Origin: Nocardioides sp. BGMRC 2183
Lineage (GTDB): Bacteria > Actinomycetota > Actinomycetes > Propionibacteriales > Nocardioidaceae
DNA length: 64,000 nt
Reading direction: 5' to 3'
Assembly: GCA_008123405.1 (NCBI GenBank)
Contig: VSSA01000019.1
Location: forward strand, 20,093-84,092
Shown: positions 8,120 to 15,866 of the stretch, piece after piece
Layout: each line of letters opens with the position of its first letter
Position numbering within the stretch: position 1 is the first letter of the stretch
The notes under the pieces: model-generated
What the model saw: the letters and a program-made list of their open reading frames with translations, nothing else
Databases searched by the model: none
Told to the model about the DNA's origin: nothing
Translations under genes and position numbers: made by a program

Positions 8120-9199
8120 ATGGCCCGTTCGGTCCGTCGGCGCTGGCTGGCGGTCGCCCTGGTGGTGACGCTCGTGGTCGCGACGGTGGCGGCGGTGGTC
8201 GTCGTACGGAATCTGGACGGGCCGGACACGCGGCTACAGGCGGCGATGGAGCTGGCGCCCCAGGACGCGGTCCGGTTCGGCTGGACCGACTGGGCGGCGG
8301 TGCGATCCGCGGTGGACGCCGACGAGGGGGACCTCGACTCCCTCCTCGACGCGGCCTTCGACGCCGATCTGAGCTCGATGTCCGCACTGGTCTCCTCGGC
8401 CCCCACCCTCGAGGAGGAGTACGACGTCTCGCCGGCCTCGCTCGAGTGGGAGCTGCTCGCGCAGAGCACGTCGGGGGCCGTGGTGCTGATGGGGCTGCCC
8501 GACGACCTGGATCTCGACGAGCTCGCCGCGCGCCTGGAGTCGCTCGGCTACACCGAGCCGGATCAGGAGGACGGAGTCTGGGAGGGCGGCCCGGCGCTGC
8601 TGTCGGAGATCGGCACACTCAGCCCCGAGCTGTCCTACCTGAGCATCGACGCCGAGCACCGCGTGCTGGCCGCCAGCGACCAGCCGGGCACGCTACGGGA
8701 CCTGCCCGACACCCAGCGGGCGGACGCGGACGTCGCCGACCAGGACTCCCCTGACGGTTCGGCCGGGGGTATCGACGAGGTGGTCGACGCGCTCGGCGAG
8801 GTCGACTCGGCGGCGGTCTACTCCGGCGACCACGCCTGTGCAGCGCTGGCCCTCACCCAAGCCGACGACGAGGCGCAGGCGGAGGCCGCCGACCTGGTCG
8901 ACGAGGCGGGCGGCGTGCACGCCTACGACGCGTTCGCGATCGGCGGTCCGGTGGAGGACGCCCAGATCCGCGTCGCGATGGCGTTCGAGGACGAGGACCG
9001 TGCCCGCGCCGATGCCGACAGCCGCTCTCAGTTGGCCAGCGGGAGTGCGCCCGGGCAGGGCGGGACGTTCGGTGAGCGGTTCACGTTGGGCGACGTCGTC
9101 GCCGACGGACGGCGGCTGACGCTGGACCTGCAGCCGGAGTCGGGGGCGTTCGTGCTGTCGGACATGGCGAACGGGCCGGTGCTCTTCGCGACCTGCTGA
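8120..9199 (+). CDS. Membrane-anchored hypothetical protein
   Basis: 359 residues: a basic start (MARSVRRRW), one hydrophobic segment at about 9-29 with no Cys lipobox, then an acidic extracellular domain of about 325 residues rich in Asp, Glu and Ala. I recognise no catalytic motif. Similar single-pass proteins are annotated as hypothetical in related actinobacteria. ATG 8120 has GGAGAGGAG nine bases upstream. It is divergent from mutT1 with about 46 bases between starts. A role at the cell surface is inferred only from topology. Confidence 0.75.
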   Translation: MARSVRRRWLAVALVVTLVVATVAAVVVVRNLDGPDTRLQAAMELAPQDAVRFGWTDWAAVRSAVDADEGDLDSLLDAAFDADLSSMSALVSSAPTLEEEYDVSPASLEWELLAQSTSGAVVLMGLPDDLDLDELAARLESLGYTEPDQEDGVWEGGPALLSEIGTLSPELSYLSIDAEHRVLAASDQPGTLRDLPDTQRADADVADQDSPDGSAGGIDEVVDALGEVDSAAVYSGDHACAALALTQADDEAQAEAADLVDEAGGVHAYDAFAIGGPVEDAQIRVAMAFEDEDRARADADSRSQLASGSAPGQGGTFGERFTLGDVVADGRRLTLDLQPESGAFVLSDMANGPVLFATC

Positions 9200-9229
9200 G
9201 CGTCGGGGCTAGCGTCGGCGCGGGGTGGG

Positions 9230-9296
9230 TTGCGTCGGTGTTGGGGTTCGCGTCATCCCGATCGTGGCCGCCAGCCCACCGAACGTATGACGCAAA
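9230..9296. repeat. Interspersed inverted motif, copy 2 (GCGTCAT/ATGACGC)
   Basis: GCGTCAT (9250-9256) and ATGACGC (9287-9293) are exact complements. A further partial copy, TTGCGTCGG, lies near 9230. The core (ATCGTGGC..CCAGCCCA) matches the unit at 7088. It lies between convergent stop codons. Confidence 0.58.
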
Positions 9297-9334
9297 CCGC
9301 CCGCGGTGGGTCCGAACGCGGACGGTCGACCGCG

Positions 9335-9490
9335 TCAACCGGGGTACGGGACGACGCCGAGGATCCGGTCGATCTCGGCGACCGGGAGATGCTCGTCAGC
9401 CGCAGTCGCCGCCACCATCAGGTTGGTGGTCAACTCGACCTCGGACATCAGTACGTCGTCGTGCAGCACGACGTCGAACAGCTCCGACAC
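9335..9490 (-). CDS. Small conserved-type protein (51 aa) downstream of cspA
   Basis: GTG 9490 is preceded by a textbook AGGAGG eight bases upstream and opens 51 codons. The peptide starts MSELFDVVLHDDVLM, runs through an acidic helix (EVELTTNLMVAATAADEH) and ends in an IDRILGVVPYPG-like tail. A longer reading from 9655 would run through the cspA terminator and is unlikely. I know similar tiny ORFs near cold-shock genes in actinobacteria, but none with a function. The transcript would come from its own promoter after the terminator, or from cspA read-through. Confidence 0.7.
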   Translation of the reverse strand: MSELFDVVLHDDVLMSEVELTTNLMVAATAADEHLPVAEIDRILGVVPYPG

Positions 9491-9603
9491 GGTGATCTCC
9501 TCCTGGGGCTCCGCGCAGGGGTTTCGTGGAGAGGCTTCGCGAAGAGGCCCGGCTCCCGACGTACCCAGTCTGCCTGATGGATCGCTCTCGTGCGGGCGGG
9601 ACG

Positions 9604-9642
9604 AGAAAAAGACCGAACCCCGCCGGATCGCTCCGACGGGGT
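9604..9642 (-). terminator. Intrinsic terminator of cspA
   Basis: An 11-bp stem (9617-9627 with 9632-9642, one mismatch, loop TCGC) is followed on the minus strand by TTCGGTCTTTTTCTC. Stem plus U-tract is a classical Rho-independent terminator, rare at this GC content. It lies between the cspA stop and the small gene. Confidence 0.85.
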
Positions 9643-9670
9643 CCGAGAAGATCACTCTCAGATCAGAAGA

Positions 9671-9874
9671 TCAGAGGGCGCGAACGTTCTCCGCCTGCGG
9701 GCCCTTGGGGCCCTGGGTGACGTCGAACTCGACCTTCTGGTTGTCCTCCAGGGACTTGTATCCCTGGGTCTGGATCGCCGAGTAGTGAACGAAGACGTCG
9801 TCGCCGCCACCCTCCTGCTCGATGAAGCCGAAGCCCTTCTCGGCGCTGAACCACTTCACGGTGCCCTGAGCCAT
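9671..9874 (-). CDS. cspA: Cold-shock protein, CspA family
   Basis: 67 residues, a single cold-shock domain. RNP1 (KGFGFIEQ, about 14-21) and RNP2 (VFVHYSAI, about 27-34) are intact, and the start [16 protein letters not shown] is diagnostic. It binds single-stranded RNA and DNA as an RNA chaperone. ATG 9874 has AAGGAG about ten bases upstream. The upstream 420 bases hold no gene and may include a long structured 5' leader, which is usual for cspA. A strong terminator follows. Confidence 0.96.
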   Translation of the reverse strand: MAQGTVKWFSAEKGFGFIEQEGGGDDVFVHYSAIQTQGYKSLEDNQKVEFDVTQGPKGPQAENVRAL

Positions 9875-10295
9875 TGTGCTCGTTACTCCTTGTGTCGGGG
9901 CGTGAGCCGCCACGTCGGCGGCCCGCACCAGATGCGTGACACGTCGTTCCGGAACCGTGATTGGTGGACCACAAACCAGAATCGCCGTCGGCCAACAAGC
10001 TCCGCAGGCGTTCAAACCCTTCAGACCTTGCATCTGTTGCGTGAGTGAGCGTACCAACGGACGGCCCCAAAGGAACTGTTCGGAGCGCATCGATCTCAAC
10101 TGGCAGCACGAAGGTTGCGCGACGCAGGCGTGACGATCGCGAAAAGCCGGGTGCCGGGGACGGGTCCGCGACCGGCCTCGATGGCGTCGCTGACCCCGCT
10201 TCCCCACTTCGACCCCGGTCCGCCGAGCCGTCCTCTACGCTCTCGCTGGTGAGGTCCGGCGGCTGGTCGACGGCGAGGCCCCGTAGCGACCCTGG
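9875..10295. other. Gene-free stretch, probable cspA promoter and leader
   Basis: 421 bases without a convincing gene. A 67-codon reading on the minus strand (10096-10299) overlaps the preceding stop as GTGA but is Arg/Pro/Gly-rich and unlike any family. The region is a little less GC-rich near 9950-10080 than its surroundings, consistent with promoter DNA for cspA. I see no riboswitch class that I recognise. Confidence 0.5.
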
Positions 10296-10697
10296 TCACC
10301 CGAGCGGCGACGCGGCGCTGGTCCGGGACCGGGCGTCATGCGCGAGCGCCCGAGCCTCGTCTCGGCTGCGCCACCACTGCTCGGTGTAGACGCACCCAGC
10401 CAAGACCGCCCCGACTCCGACCGCGAGCTGGGTCGGGAGTACTGACACCCGGTCGGGGCCGAACACCGCGAACACCACCGCTATGCCGACCACAGAAGCC
10501 GCGGCATAGGTCAGCCGGTCGACCAGGTCGCGACGATGCAGCAGCTGCCACGCGATCCCGGACAGCCCGCAGACGGCGACGACGGTGACCAGTTCGAAGC
10601 CGCTCGGTCGACCATCCGCCGCCGATCCTGCCCAACCGAGCGCCAGCAGAGGGAAGAGGAAGGCCCAGCCACGACGGCGACCTGGAGACGCGAGCAC
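10296..10697 (-). CDS. Small membrane protein of unknown function
   Basis: 133 residues from GTG 10697 with about four hydrophobic segments (around 11-22, 31-46, 57-75 and 82-98). A short polar C-terminal tail (RSRDEARALAHDARSRTS) follows. No motif is recognised. Reading upstream of 10697 gives Arg-rich sequence and is rejected. It is in the same direction as the 64-aa membrane gene, 68 bases downstream of it, so they may be cotranscribed. The start is uncertain. Confidence 0.5.
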   Translation of the reverse strand: MLASPGRRRGWAFLFPLLALGWAGSAADGRPSGFELVTVVAVCGLSGIAWQLLHRRDLVDRLTYAAASVVGIAVVFAVFGPDRVSVLPTQLAVGVGAVLAGCVYTEQWWRSRDEARALAHDARSRTSAASPLG

Positions 10698-10765
10698 GCC
10701 GCAGTCTCCCACGCAGCAGGGCCGTTGAAGCACCGGATGCCGGCGTTGTCTGCTGTCGACCCAGT

Positions 10766-10960
10766 TCAGGCGCGGGTTGTTGCCACCGAAGCGCGGTGCC
10801 GGCGAACGATCACGACCACGCCCACGGTCGCCATCGCAGCCCAGAGCAGGAGCTCCACGACGCCGACGCCGAATCCGACCAACCCCAACAGCACGATCAT
10901 GAAGACCCCGAACGCGGCCAGCCTCGCGAAGAGGTTGCCGACGCTGGCCCGGTTCCACAC
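10766..10960 (-). CDS. Small two-helix membrane protein
   Basis: 64 residues from GTG 10960. Two hydrophobic helices (about 12-34 and 36-52) are followed by the basic end RRHRASVATTRA. The long runs of Val/Leu/Gly/Ala in this frame only, and the positive-inside tail, support a real gene. No function is recognised. It is adjacent to another small membrane protein on the same strand. Confidence 0.5.
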   Translation of the reverse strand: MWNRASVGNLFARLAAFGVFMIVLLGLVGFGVGVVELLLWAAMATVGVVVIVRRHRASVATTRA

Positions 10961-11079
10961 GGAGCCGATCGTATCGACTGAGGCCGTCGAGTCGGCCGAG
11001 ATCGTGGAAGTCGCCGCACACCCGGGCCGCCGTGACGATCCGTCCCCGCTAGGGTTGGCCCGTCTGGTCAGACCTTCCC

Positions 11080-11152
11080 GGGCCCCTAGCTCAATTGGCA
11101 GAGCTGAGGACTTTTAATCCTTAGGTTGTGGGTTCGAGTCCCACGGGGCCTA
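11080..11152 (+). tRNA. tRNA-Lys(TTT)
   Basis: 73 nt. The acceptor pairs GGGCCCC with GGGGCCT (G-U at the end); the D-arm is GCTC..GAGC. The anticodon loop is CTTTTAA with anticodon TTT at 11113-11115. The T-arm GTGGG-TTCGAGT-CCCAC is followed by discriminator A. CCA is not encoded. Confidence 0.95.
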
Positions 11153-11179
11153 CTGAGTCACTGTCGGCGGCGAGCGATC

Positions 11180-11587
11180 TCACCGCCGGCAGTCGGCGCA
11201 CACTCCGAACAGCTCCAGCGTGTGGCTGACCTCGGCGAAGTCGTGCTCCGCCGCGACGCTACGGGCCCACTTCTCCACCGCCGGCGCGGTCAGCTCGACG
11301 GTGCGGCCGCACACCCGGCAGACCAGGTGGTGATGGTGTTCCGGCGAGCACCGTCGGTACGTCGCCTCGCCGGCCTCACTCTGCAACACATCGACCTCGC
11401 CCGACTCCACCATCGCCTGCAGCGTTCGGTAGACGGTGGCCAGGCCGACCTTGTCGCCCGCGTGACGGAGCACGTCGTGGATCTCCTGGGCGCTCTGGAA
11501 GTCGTCGGTGCGCTCCAGGGTCGCGGTGATGGCACGACGCTGGCGGGTCGGACGCAGCGGCGTGGGACTCTCGTCGGTCGATGCCAC
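11180..11587 (-). CDS. zur: Fur-family regulator, probable Zur
   Basis: 135 residues: a winged helix (about 8-80, TRQRRAITATL..ATVYRTLQ) and a metal-binding dimerisation domain. Cys pairs CRVCG and CADC form the structural zinc site, and the His run HHHH in SPEHHHHLVC belongs to the sensory site. It most resembles actinobacterial Zur (FurB), which represses zinc uptake and alternative ribosomal protein genes. It is clearly distinct from the FurA at 51.7 kb. GTG 11587 has GGAGGAG upstream. No zinc transporter or smtB gene is adjacent, so Zur rather than another Fur type is an inference from sequence flavour. Confidence 0.8.
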   Translation of the reverse strand: MASTDESPTPLRPTRQRRAITATLERTDDFQSAQEIHDVLRHAGDKVGLATVYRTLQAMVESGEVDVLQSEAGEATYRRCSPEHHHHLVCRVCGRTVELTAPAVEKWARSVAAEHDFAEVSHTLELFGVCADCRR

Positions 11588-11738
11588 GGCAGCCTCCTCC
11601 GCTGTCGTCGTACCGGTGTGGTCGCGCCCAACTTACCGCCGGGTGGGGAAGGTCGCGGCCAGCGCCCACGCCGTCGACCACCCCGCCGGGCCCATCCACA
11701 CCGTCGGTCGCCCCCGATGCACACGCCGGTTGTCCGCC

Positions 11739-11827
11739 GACCCGGCGCAAACGCACACTCAGATCGCATCGAGCCGATGCATTTGCGCCGGGTCAGCGCG
11801 AATCAGCATGGGCGTTTGAGCCGGGTC
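11739..11827. repeat. Gene-end repeat locus A: three copies of GACCCGGCnCAAACGC
   Basis: One copy reads forward (11739-11758, GACCCGGCGCAAACGCACAC). Two read in reverse (11776-11794, and 11811-11827, GGCGTTTGAGCCGGGTC). The last reverse copy lies inside the 3' end of the GNAT gene. The forward and first reverse copies can pair. The same motif recurs at 35173-35244. Confidence 0.75.
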
Positions 11828-12351
11828 GGCGAGATCCAGTAGCGGCGGCGGTCGCCACGGATGTCGTCGAGCACGCCGCCGTTGAGTTCGATGGTGCGGC
11901 GGGAGGCGTCGTTGTCGAGGTCGCAGGTGACCAGGACCCGGTCGATCCCGAGCCCGGGCGCATCGAGCAGCGCCAGTCGCAACGCCTCGCTGGCGTGGCC
12001 GCGGCGACGTGCGGCGGGGCGGACGCCGTACCCGATATGACCGCCCTGATCGAGCAGGAAGTCGTTGAGGGTGTGCCGGAAGTTGAGGAACCCGACCAGT
12101 TCGTCGTCGAGTGCGCCATCGCCGGCGGCGAGCCAGTAGTACGTCGAGGGCACCTTCGTCCCGTCCGCGGAGCCGGGCGCCGTCTCCTCGGTCATCGCGA
12201 CGAAGGCGGCGCACCCCTCCTGGGTCGGCACCGGATCGCGGTCGAGGAACCAGTGGCCCGAGCCGTGCATCTCCTCGGTGCCGCCGAAGTCCTCGATCAT
12301 CGCGGCCCACTCCCGCCACCGTCGGACATCAGGCCTCACCAGTGCAGTCAT
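11803..12351 (-). CDS. GNAT family N-acetyltransferase
   Basis: 182 residues. The acetyl-CoA binding stretch VRPAARRRGHASEALRLAL (about 111-129) has the R-x-x-G-x-A pattern, and the C-terminal DNDASRRTIELNGGV is also typical of GNAT enzymes. The acceptor substrate is unknown. ATG 12351 faces the thioesterase gene, with a large palindrome between them. The last six or so residues (TRLKRPC) are encoded by a copy of the intergenic repeat, so the original C-terminus may have been replaced. Confidence 0.85.
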   Translation of the reverse strand: MTALVRPDVRRWREWAAMIEDFGGTEEMHGSGHWFLDRDPVPTQEGCAAFVAMTEETAPGSADGTKVPSTYYWLAAGDGALDDELVGFLNFRHTLNDFLLDQGGHIGYGVRPAARRRGHASEALRLALLDAPGLGIDRVLVTCDLDNDASRRTIELNGGVLDDIRGDRRRYWISPTRLKRPC

Positions 12352-12408
12352 GGGCCCATCCCATCAAGTCGCGCGTCGACCGGCGACCGGATATCAATGA
12401 CACGCCCC

Positions 12409-12442
12409 CTCGCGATCCTAGAACGTGTTCTAGGATCGCGAG
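12409..12442. promoter_or_regulatory. Perfect palindromic operator fitting the KstR motif
   Basis: Arms 12409-12424 and 12427-12442 are 16-base exact complements around GT. The core TAGAACGTGTTCTA (12419-12432) fits TnnAACnnGTTnnA, the motif published for the TetR-family cholesterol regulator KstR. TAGGAT inside the right arm is a -10 box seven bases before ATG 12444, so a bound repressor would block transcription of the thioesterase gene. Confidence 0.72.
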
Positions 12443-12443
12443 C

Positions 12444-13124
12444 ATGACGCACTTCCGCGCCGAGGAGGCGACCGAGGACCAGATCGCCCGGGAGGCGGCG
12501 CTCTACGCTCCCTTCACCGACGCGGTCCGCGAGCTCGCCGATGCCACCTTGCGGACCACTGTCGAGGATGACGAGATCCGCGCGGTGCAGGCCGAGGTCG
12601 AGGCGCTCACCGCCCGTCTCCGCGCCTCCCAGATCCCAGGTGCGTACGGCGTCCGCTACCGCCCCAGTGGAGGCGGACGCGCGTGGGGCAATGCCGTGGT
12701 GGGGTTGCGGAACCCCATCGCTCCCCCGGTCGCTGCCACCGTGGACGACGACGGTCGGGTCCACGCCGACTTCCACCTCGGTGCCGTCTACGAGGGGCCG
12801 CCCGGGCTCGCCCACGGCGGCGTGGTGTCGCTCATCCTGGACCAACTGCTCGGCCAGGCGGCCGGCGCCGGCGGTCGCCCCGGGATGACCGGCACGCTCA
12901 CCATCGTCTACCGCCAGGGCACCCCGCTCGGACCGCTGCGCGGAGAGGCCTGGATCGACCGCACCGAAGGGATCAAGACCTGGGCCAAGGGTCACCTGGT
13001 CGGCCCGGACGGCGTCACCGCCGAGGCCGAGGGCGTCTTCATCCTGCCGAAGTGGGCCCGCGAACTGCTCGCCGCCGACACCCCGGACAGCCCGACCCTG
13101 CCGGACCGCTCCTACTTCCAGTAA
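12444..13124 (+). CDS. Hotdog-fold thioesterase (PaaI family)
   Basis: 226 residues. A helical N-terminal part (1-75) precedes a hotdog domain. FHLGAVYEGPPGLAHGGVVSL carries the Asp/Glu-less PaaI-type pattern G-x-x-HGG, and the domain ends near GVFILPKWA. Such enzymes cleave acyl-CoA thioesters. The transcript appears leaderless: -10 TAGGAT lies within the upstream palindrome and the ATG directly follows it. If the operator is for a KstR-like repressor, the substrate may be a steroid- or fatty-acid-derived CoA ester; this is inference. No other catabolic gene is adjacent. Confidence 0.85.
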   Translation: MTHFRAEEATEDQIAREAALYAPFTDAVRELADATLRTTVEDDEIRAVQAEVEALTARLRASQIPGAYGVRYRPSGGGRAWGNAVVGLRNPIAPPVAATVDDDGRVHADFHLGAVYEGPPGLAHGGVVSLILDQLLGQAAGAGGRPGMTGTLTIVYRQGTPLGPLRGEAWIDRTEGIKTWAKGHLVGPDGVTAEAEGVFILPKWARELLAADTPDSPTLPDRSYFQ

Positions 13125-13170
13125 CAGCGCGCCTCACGAGCAGTCTGCTGGCAGAGCGCCTCCAACCGGC

Positions 13171-14655
13171 TCAGCCGCCGACCTTGACCCCGCGCAGGTT
13201 GTCGTCGGAGAGATGGGCTTCCTCAGCCGCCTGCGCCTCCAGCTCGGCACGGCGCCGCTCGGCGTCGTACACGCCTGGCTCGGAGACCAGGGAGGTGGCG
13301 CCGCGGTCGAGCCGCTTGAGCGCGGCTCTGGCGAAGATCTGCTGCTCGGTCGAGGTGCGCTCGGAGCGGCCGCGGCCGATGAACGAGACGAACCAACGCA
13401 ACACCGCGGTGACCCGGTTCTTGAAGCCGGTCAGGTAGAAGAGGTGCACGACCAGCCACATCAGCCAGGCCAGCACGCCGGTGACACGCAGCTTGCCGAC
13501 CATCGCGACCGCCTTGAAGCGGCTGACGATCGCCATCGAACCCTTGTCGAAGTACTTGAACGGGGGCTGCGGCGCCTTGCCGGCGAGCCGGCCCTCGATC
13601 TCCTTGGCGGCGTACTTGGCGCCCTGGATCGCGACCTGGGCGACGCCGGGGAGGTTGTCCAGGCTGATCATGTCGCCGACCACGAACACCTCGGGGTGAC
13701 CGGGCAGGGTCAGGTCGGGGTTGACCGAGATCCGTCCGGCACGATCCTGCGGGGCGCCGGTCTGCTCGGCGAGCTGCTTGCCCAGCGGGTTGGCCTGCAC
13801 GCCGGCGGCCCACACCTTGGTCACCGAGTCGACCCGCTGCTCGCTGCCGTCCTTGTACTTGAGCACCAGGCCGCGCTCGTCCACGTCGGTGACCATCGCG
13901 CCCAGCAGCACCTCGACACCGAGGTCCTCGAGCTTCTTCTTGGTCCAGCGACCGAGCTTCTGACCGAACGGCGGCAGCACCTGCGGCGCGGCGTCGACCA
14001 GGATCACCCGCGCGGTGCGCGAGTTGATCGAACGGAAGTCCTTCTTGAGGGTGCGGTGCGCGAGCTCGGCGATCTGACCGGCCATCTCCACACCGGTCGG
14101 GCCCGCCCCGACGACCACGAAGGTGAGCAGGTGGTCGACGTTCTCGCCGCGGGCCGCACCGAGCTCGGCCATCTCGAAGGCGCCGAAGATCCGGCCGCGC
14201 AACTCGAGGGCGTCGTCGATGCTCTTCATGCCGGGGGCGAACTCGGCGAAGTGGTCGTTGCCGAAGTAGGACTGGCCCGCGCCGGCCGCCACGATCAAAG
14301 AGTCGTACGGCGTGACCAGCTCGCGACCGAGCACGTGCGAGGTGACGAGCCGCTTGTCCAGGTCGATGGTGGTGACCTCGCCGAGCAGCACCTGGGCGTT
14401 CTTCTGGCCGGCCAGGACCTCACGGGTCGGCGGCGCGATCTCGCCCTCGGAGAGGATGCCGGTCGCCACTTGGTAGAGCAGCGGCTGGAAGAGGTGGTGC
14501 GTCGTCTTCGCGATCATCGTCACGTCGGCATCGGCGTGCGCGAGGGACTTGGTCCCGAAGAGACCTCCGAAACCGGACCCGATCACCACCACCTGGTGTC
14601 GATCCGATCGGCGCACCAGACCGCGATCGGTTCCGGTGGCTTCCTCTGCTGCCAT
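13171..14655 (-). CDS. ndh: Type II NADH:quinone dehydrogenase
   Basis: 494 residues. The FAD-binding GSGFGG is at about 26-31 and the NADH-binding VVVGAGPTGVEMAGQ near 178. The FAD-closing motif VFVVGDMISLDNLPGVAQVAIQ, and a C-terminal hydrophobic stretch (TGVLAWLMWLVVHLFYLTGF) that attaches it to the membrane, complete the NDH-2 pattern. It passes electrons from NADH to menaquinone without pumping protons. ATG 14655 has AGGAGG seven bases upstream. Upstream reading in the same frame is Arg/Pro-rich and non-coding. It stands alone with its own ribosome site. Confidence 0.94.
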   Translation of the reverse strand: MAAEEATGTDRGLVRRSDRHQVVVIGSGFGGLFGTKSLAHADADVTMIAKTTHHLFQPLLYQVATGILSEGEIAPPTREVLAGQKNAQVLLGEVTTIDLDKRLVTSHVLGRELVTPYDSLIVAAGAGQSYFGNDHFAEFAPGMKSIDDALELRGRIFGAFEMAELGAARGENVDHLLTFVVVGAGPTGVEMAGQIAELAHRTLKKDFRSINSRTARVILVDAAPQVLPPFGQKLGRWTKKKLEDLGVEVLLGAMVTDVDERGLVLKYKDGSEQRVDSVTKVWAAGVQANPLGKQLAEQTGAPQDRAGRISVNPDLTLPGHPEVFVVGDMISLDNLPGVAQVAIQGAKYAAKEIEGRLAGKAPQPPFKYFDKGSMAIVSRFKAVAMVGKLRVTGVLAWLMWLVVHLFYLTGFKNRVTAVLRWFVSFIGRGRSERTSTEQQIFARAALKRLDRGATSLVSEPGVYDAERRRAELEAQAAEEAHLSDDNLRGVKVGG

Positions 14656-14864
14656 GTGACTGCCTCCTGAGGCATCGGGACGACGTGGGAGCCCTGGAGG
14701 TGACCCGACTCGCGCCTGTCCCGAGGTTCGGTTGTCTCGCGTGATCATTCTCCCAACTGGGCGCCCGGACGGCCAATCTGGGCCGTCGTCTGATGAGTCA
14801 CAACGGGCGTCCGGAGCATTCCTCTCCACCGCAGGTTGTCGGAGGGGCCTGTGAGGATCGAGGG

Positions 14865-15692
14865 ATGTCCACCGAACTGTCTCGTGTCCTCGAGTGGCGG
14901 GGGCGCCGCGTCGCATGGGATCGCTTCGGAAGCGGGCCACCGCTGGTGTTCCTGCACGGCACCCCCTGGTCCTCGGCCCTGTGGCGGCCGATAGCGACCG
15001 CACTCTCCCGCCGCTACACCGTCCACCTCTGGGACATGCCCGGTTACGGCGCCTCGTCGAAGGATGCCGAGCACCCCGTCGATCTGGGCGTGCAGGGTGA
15101 GCTGTTCGCCGATCTCCTCCACGAGTGGGGACTCGACCGCCCCCTCGTCGTGGCCCACGACTTCGGCGGTGCTGTGGCGCTCCGGGCGCGGCTCCTGCAC
15201 GGCGCCGAGTACGCCGCCCTGTGCCTGGTCGATGTCGTCGCACTGGCGCCGTGGGGATCCCCCTTCTTCCGCCTGGTCCATCAGCACGCCGAGGTCTTCG
15301 CACAACTGCCCGACCAGGTGCACCGCGGTGTGGTGGAGGCCTACATCGCGACCGCCAGTCACCGCGGACTGCGGGCCGACGACCTCTCGATGCTGGTGTC
15401 GCCGTGGACCGGACCGGAAGGAAGACCGGCGTTCTACCGTCAAATCGCACAGGCCGACGAGGCGTACACCGACGAGATCGAGTCCTCCTACTCCTCCCTC
15501 GAGGAGCCGGTGCACATCATCTGGGGCGCCGACGATGCGTGGATCCCGGTCGAGCGGGCACACCGGCTCCGAGCCTCGATCCCGCACGCCTCTCTCACCG
15601 TGATCGAGGGTGCCGGGCATCTGATCCAGCTCGACGCCCCGGCAGAGCTCGCCGCCGAGCTGACCCGTTGGGCGTTGGACGCCGACCGTTGA
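14865..15692 (+). CDS. Alpha/beta hydrolase with Asp nucleophile
   Basis: 275 residues. The oxyanion motif HGTPWSS is at 31-37, the nucleophile elbow AHDFGG puts Asp at about 99, the acid is in WGADDAW near 220 and His is at about 252 (GAGH). An Asp nucleophile points to the haloalkane dehalogenase/epoxide hydrolase branch rather than to serine esterases. The substrate is unknown. ATG 14865 follows GAGGAT at about seven bases (leaderless style) and a weak AGGG. It is divergent from ndh. An upstream in-frame reading from 14793 lacks family sequence. Confidence 0.85.
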   Translation: MSTELSRVLEWRGRRVAWDRFGSGPPLVFLHGTPWSSALWRPIATALSRRYTVHLWDMPGYGASSKDAEHPVDLGVQGELFADLLHEWGLDRPLVVAHDFGGAVALRARLLHGAEYAALCLVDVVALAPWGSPFFRLVHQHAEVFAQLPDQVHRGVVEAYIATASHRGLRADDLSMLVSPWTGPEGRPAFYRQIAQADEAYTDEIESSYSSLEEPVHIIWGADDAWIPVERAHRLRASIPHASLTVIEGAGHLIQLDAPAELAAELTRWALDADR

Positions 15693-15866
15693 GCGCCGTC
15701 AGTGAGGTCGTTTCCCTGTCACAGAAGGTTCGACACGAGATAGTGGAGAAGTCATCAATTCTTGCGGTTTGCATGTCCGGGCTCACGGGTACGTCGCCAA
15801 TTGACCGACTGACCACCCTCCCGGGCACCGGCCCGGGCGTCGACCAACAGCGGGGGTTCTGCGACG

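Noticed and set aside
9875-10295. Structured RNA element in the cspA leader
   Set aside because: A long leader is plausible, but I could not define a consistent fold or match a known RNA class.
10096-10299. 67-codon frame overlapping the stop of the small membrane protein
   Set aside because: The GTGA overlap is tempting, but the peptide is Arg/Pro/Gly-rich with no hydrophobic or family signal, and it lies in the likely cspA upstream region.
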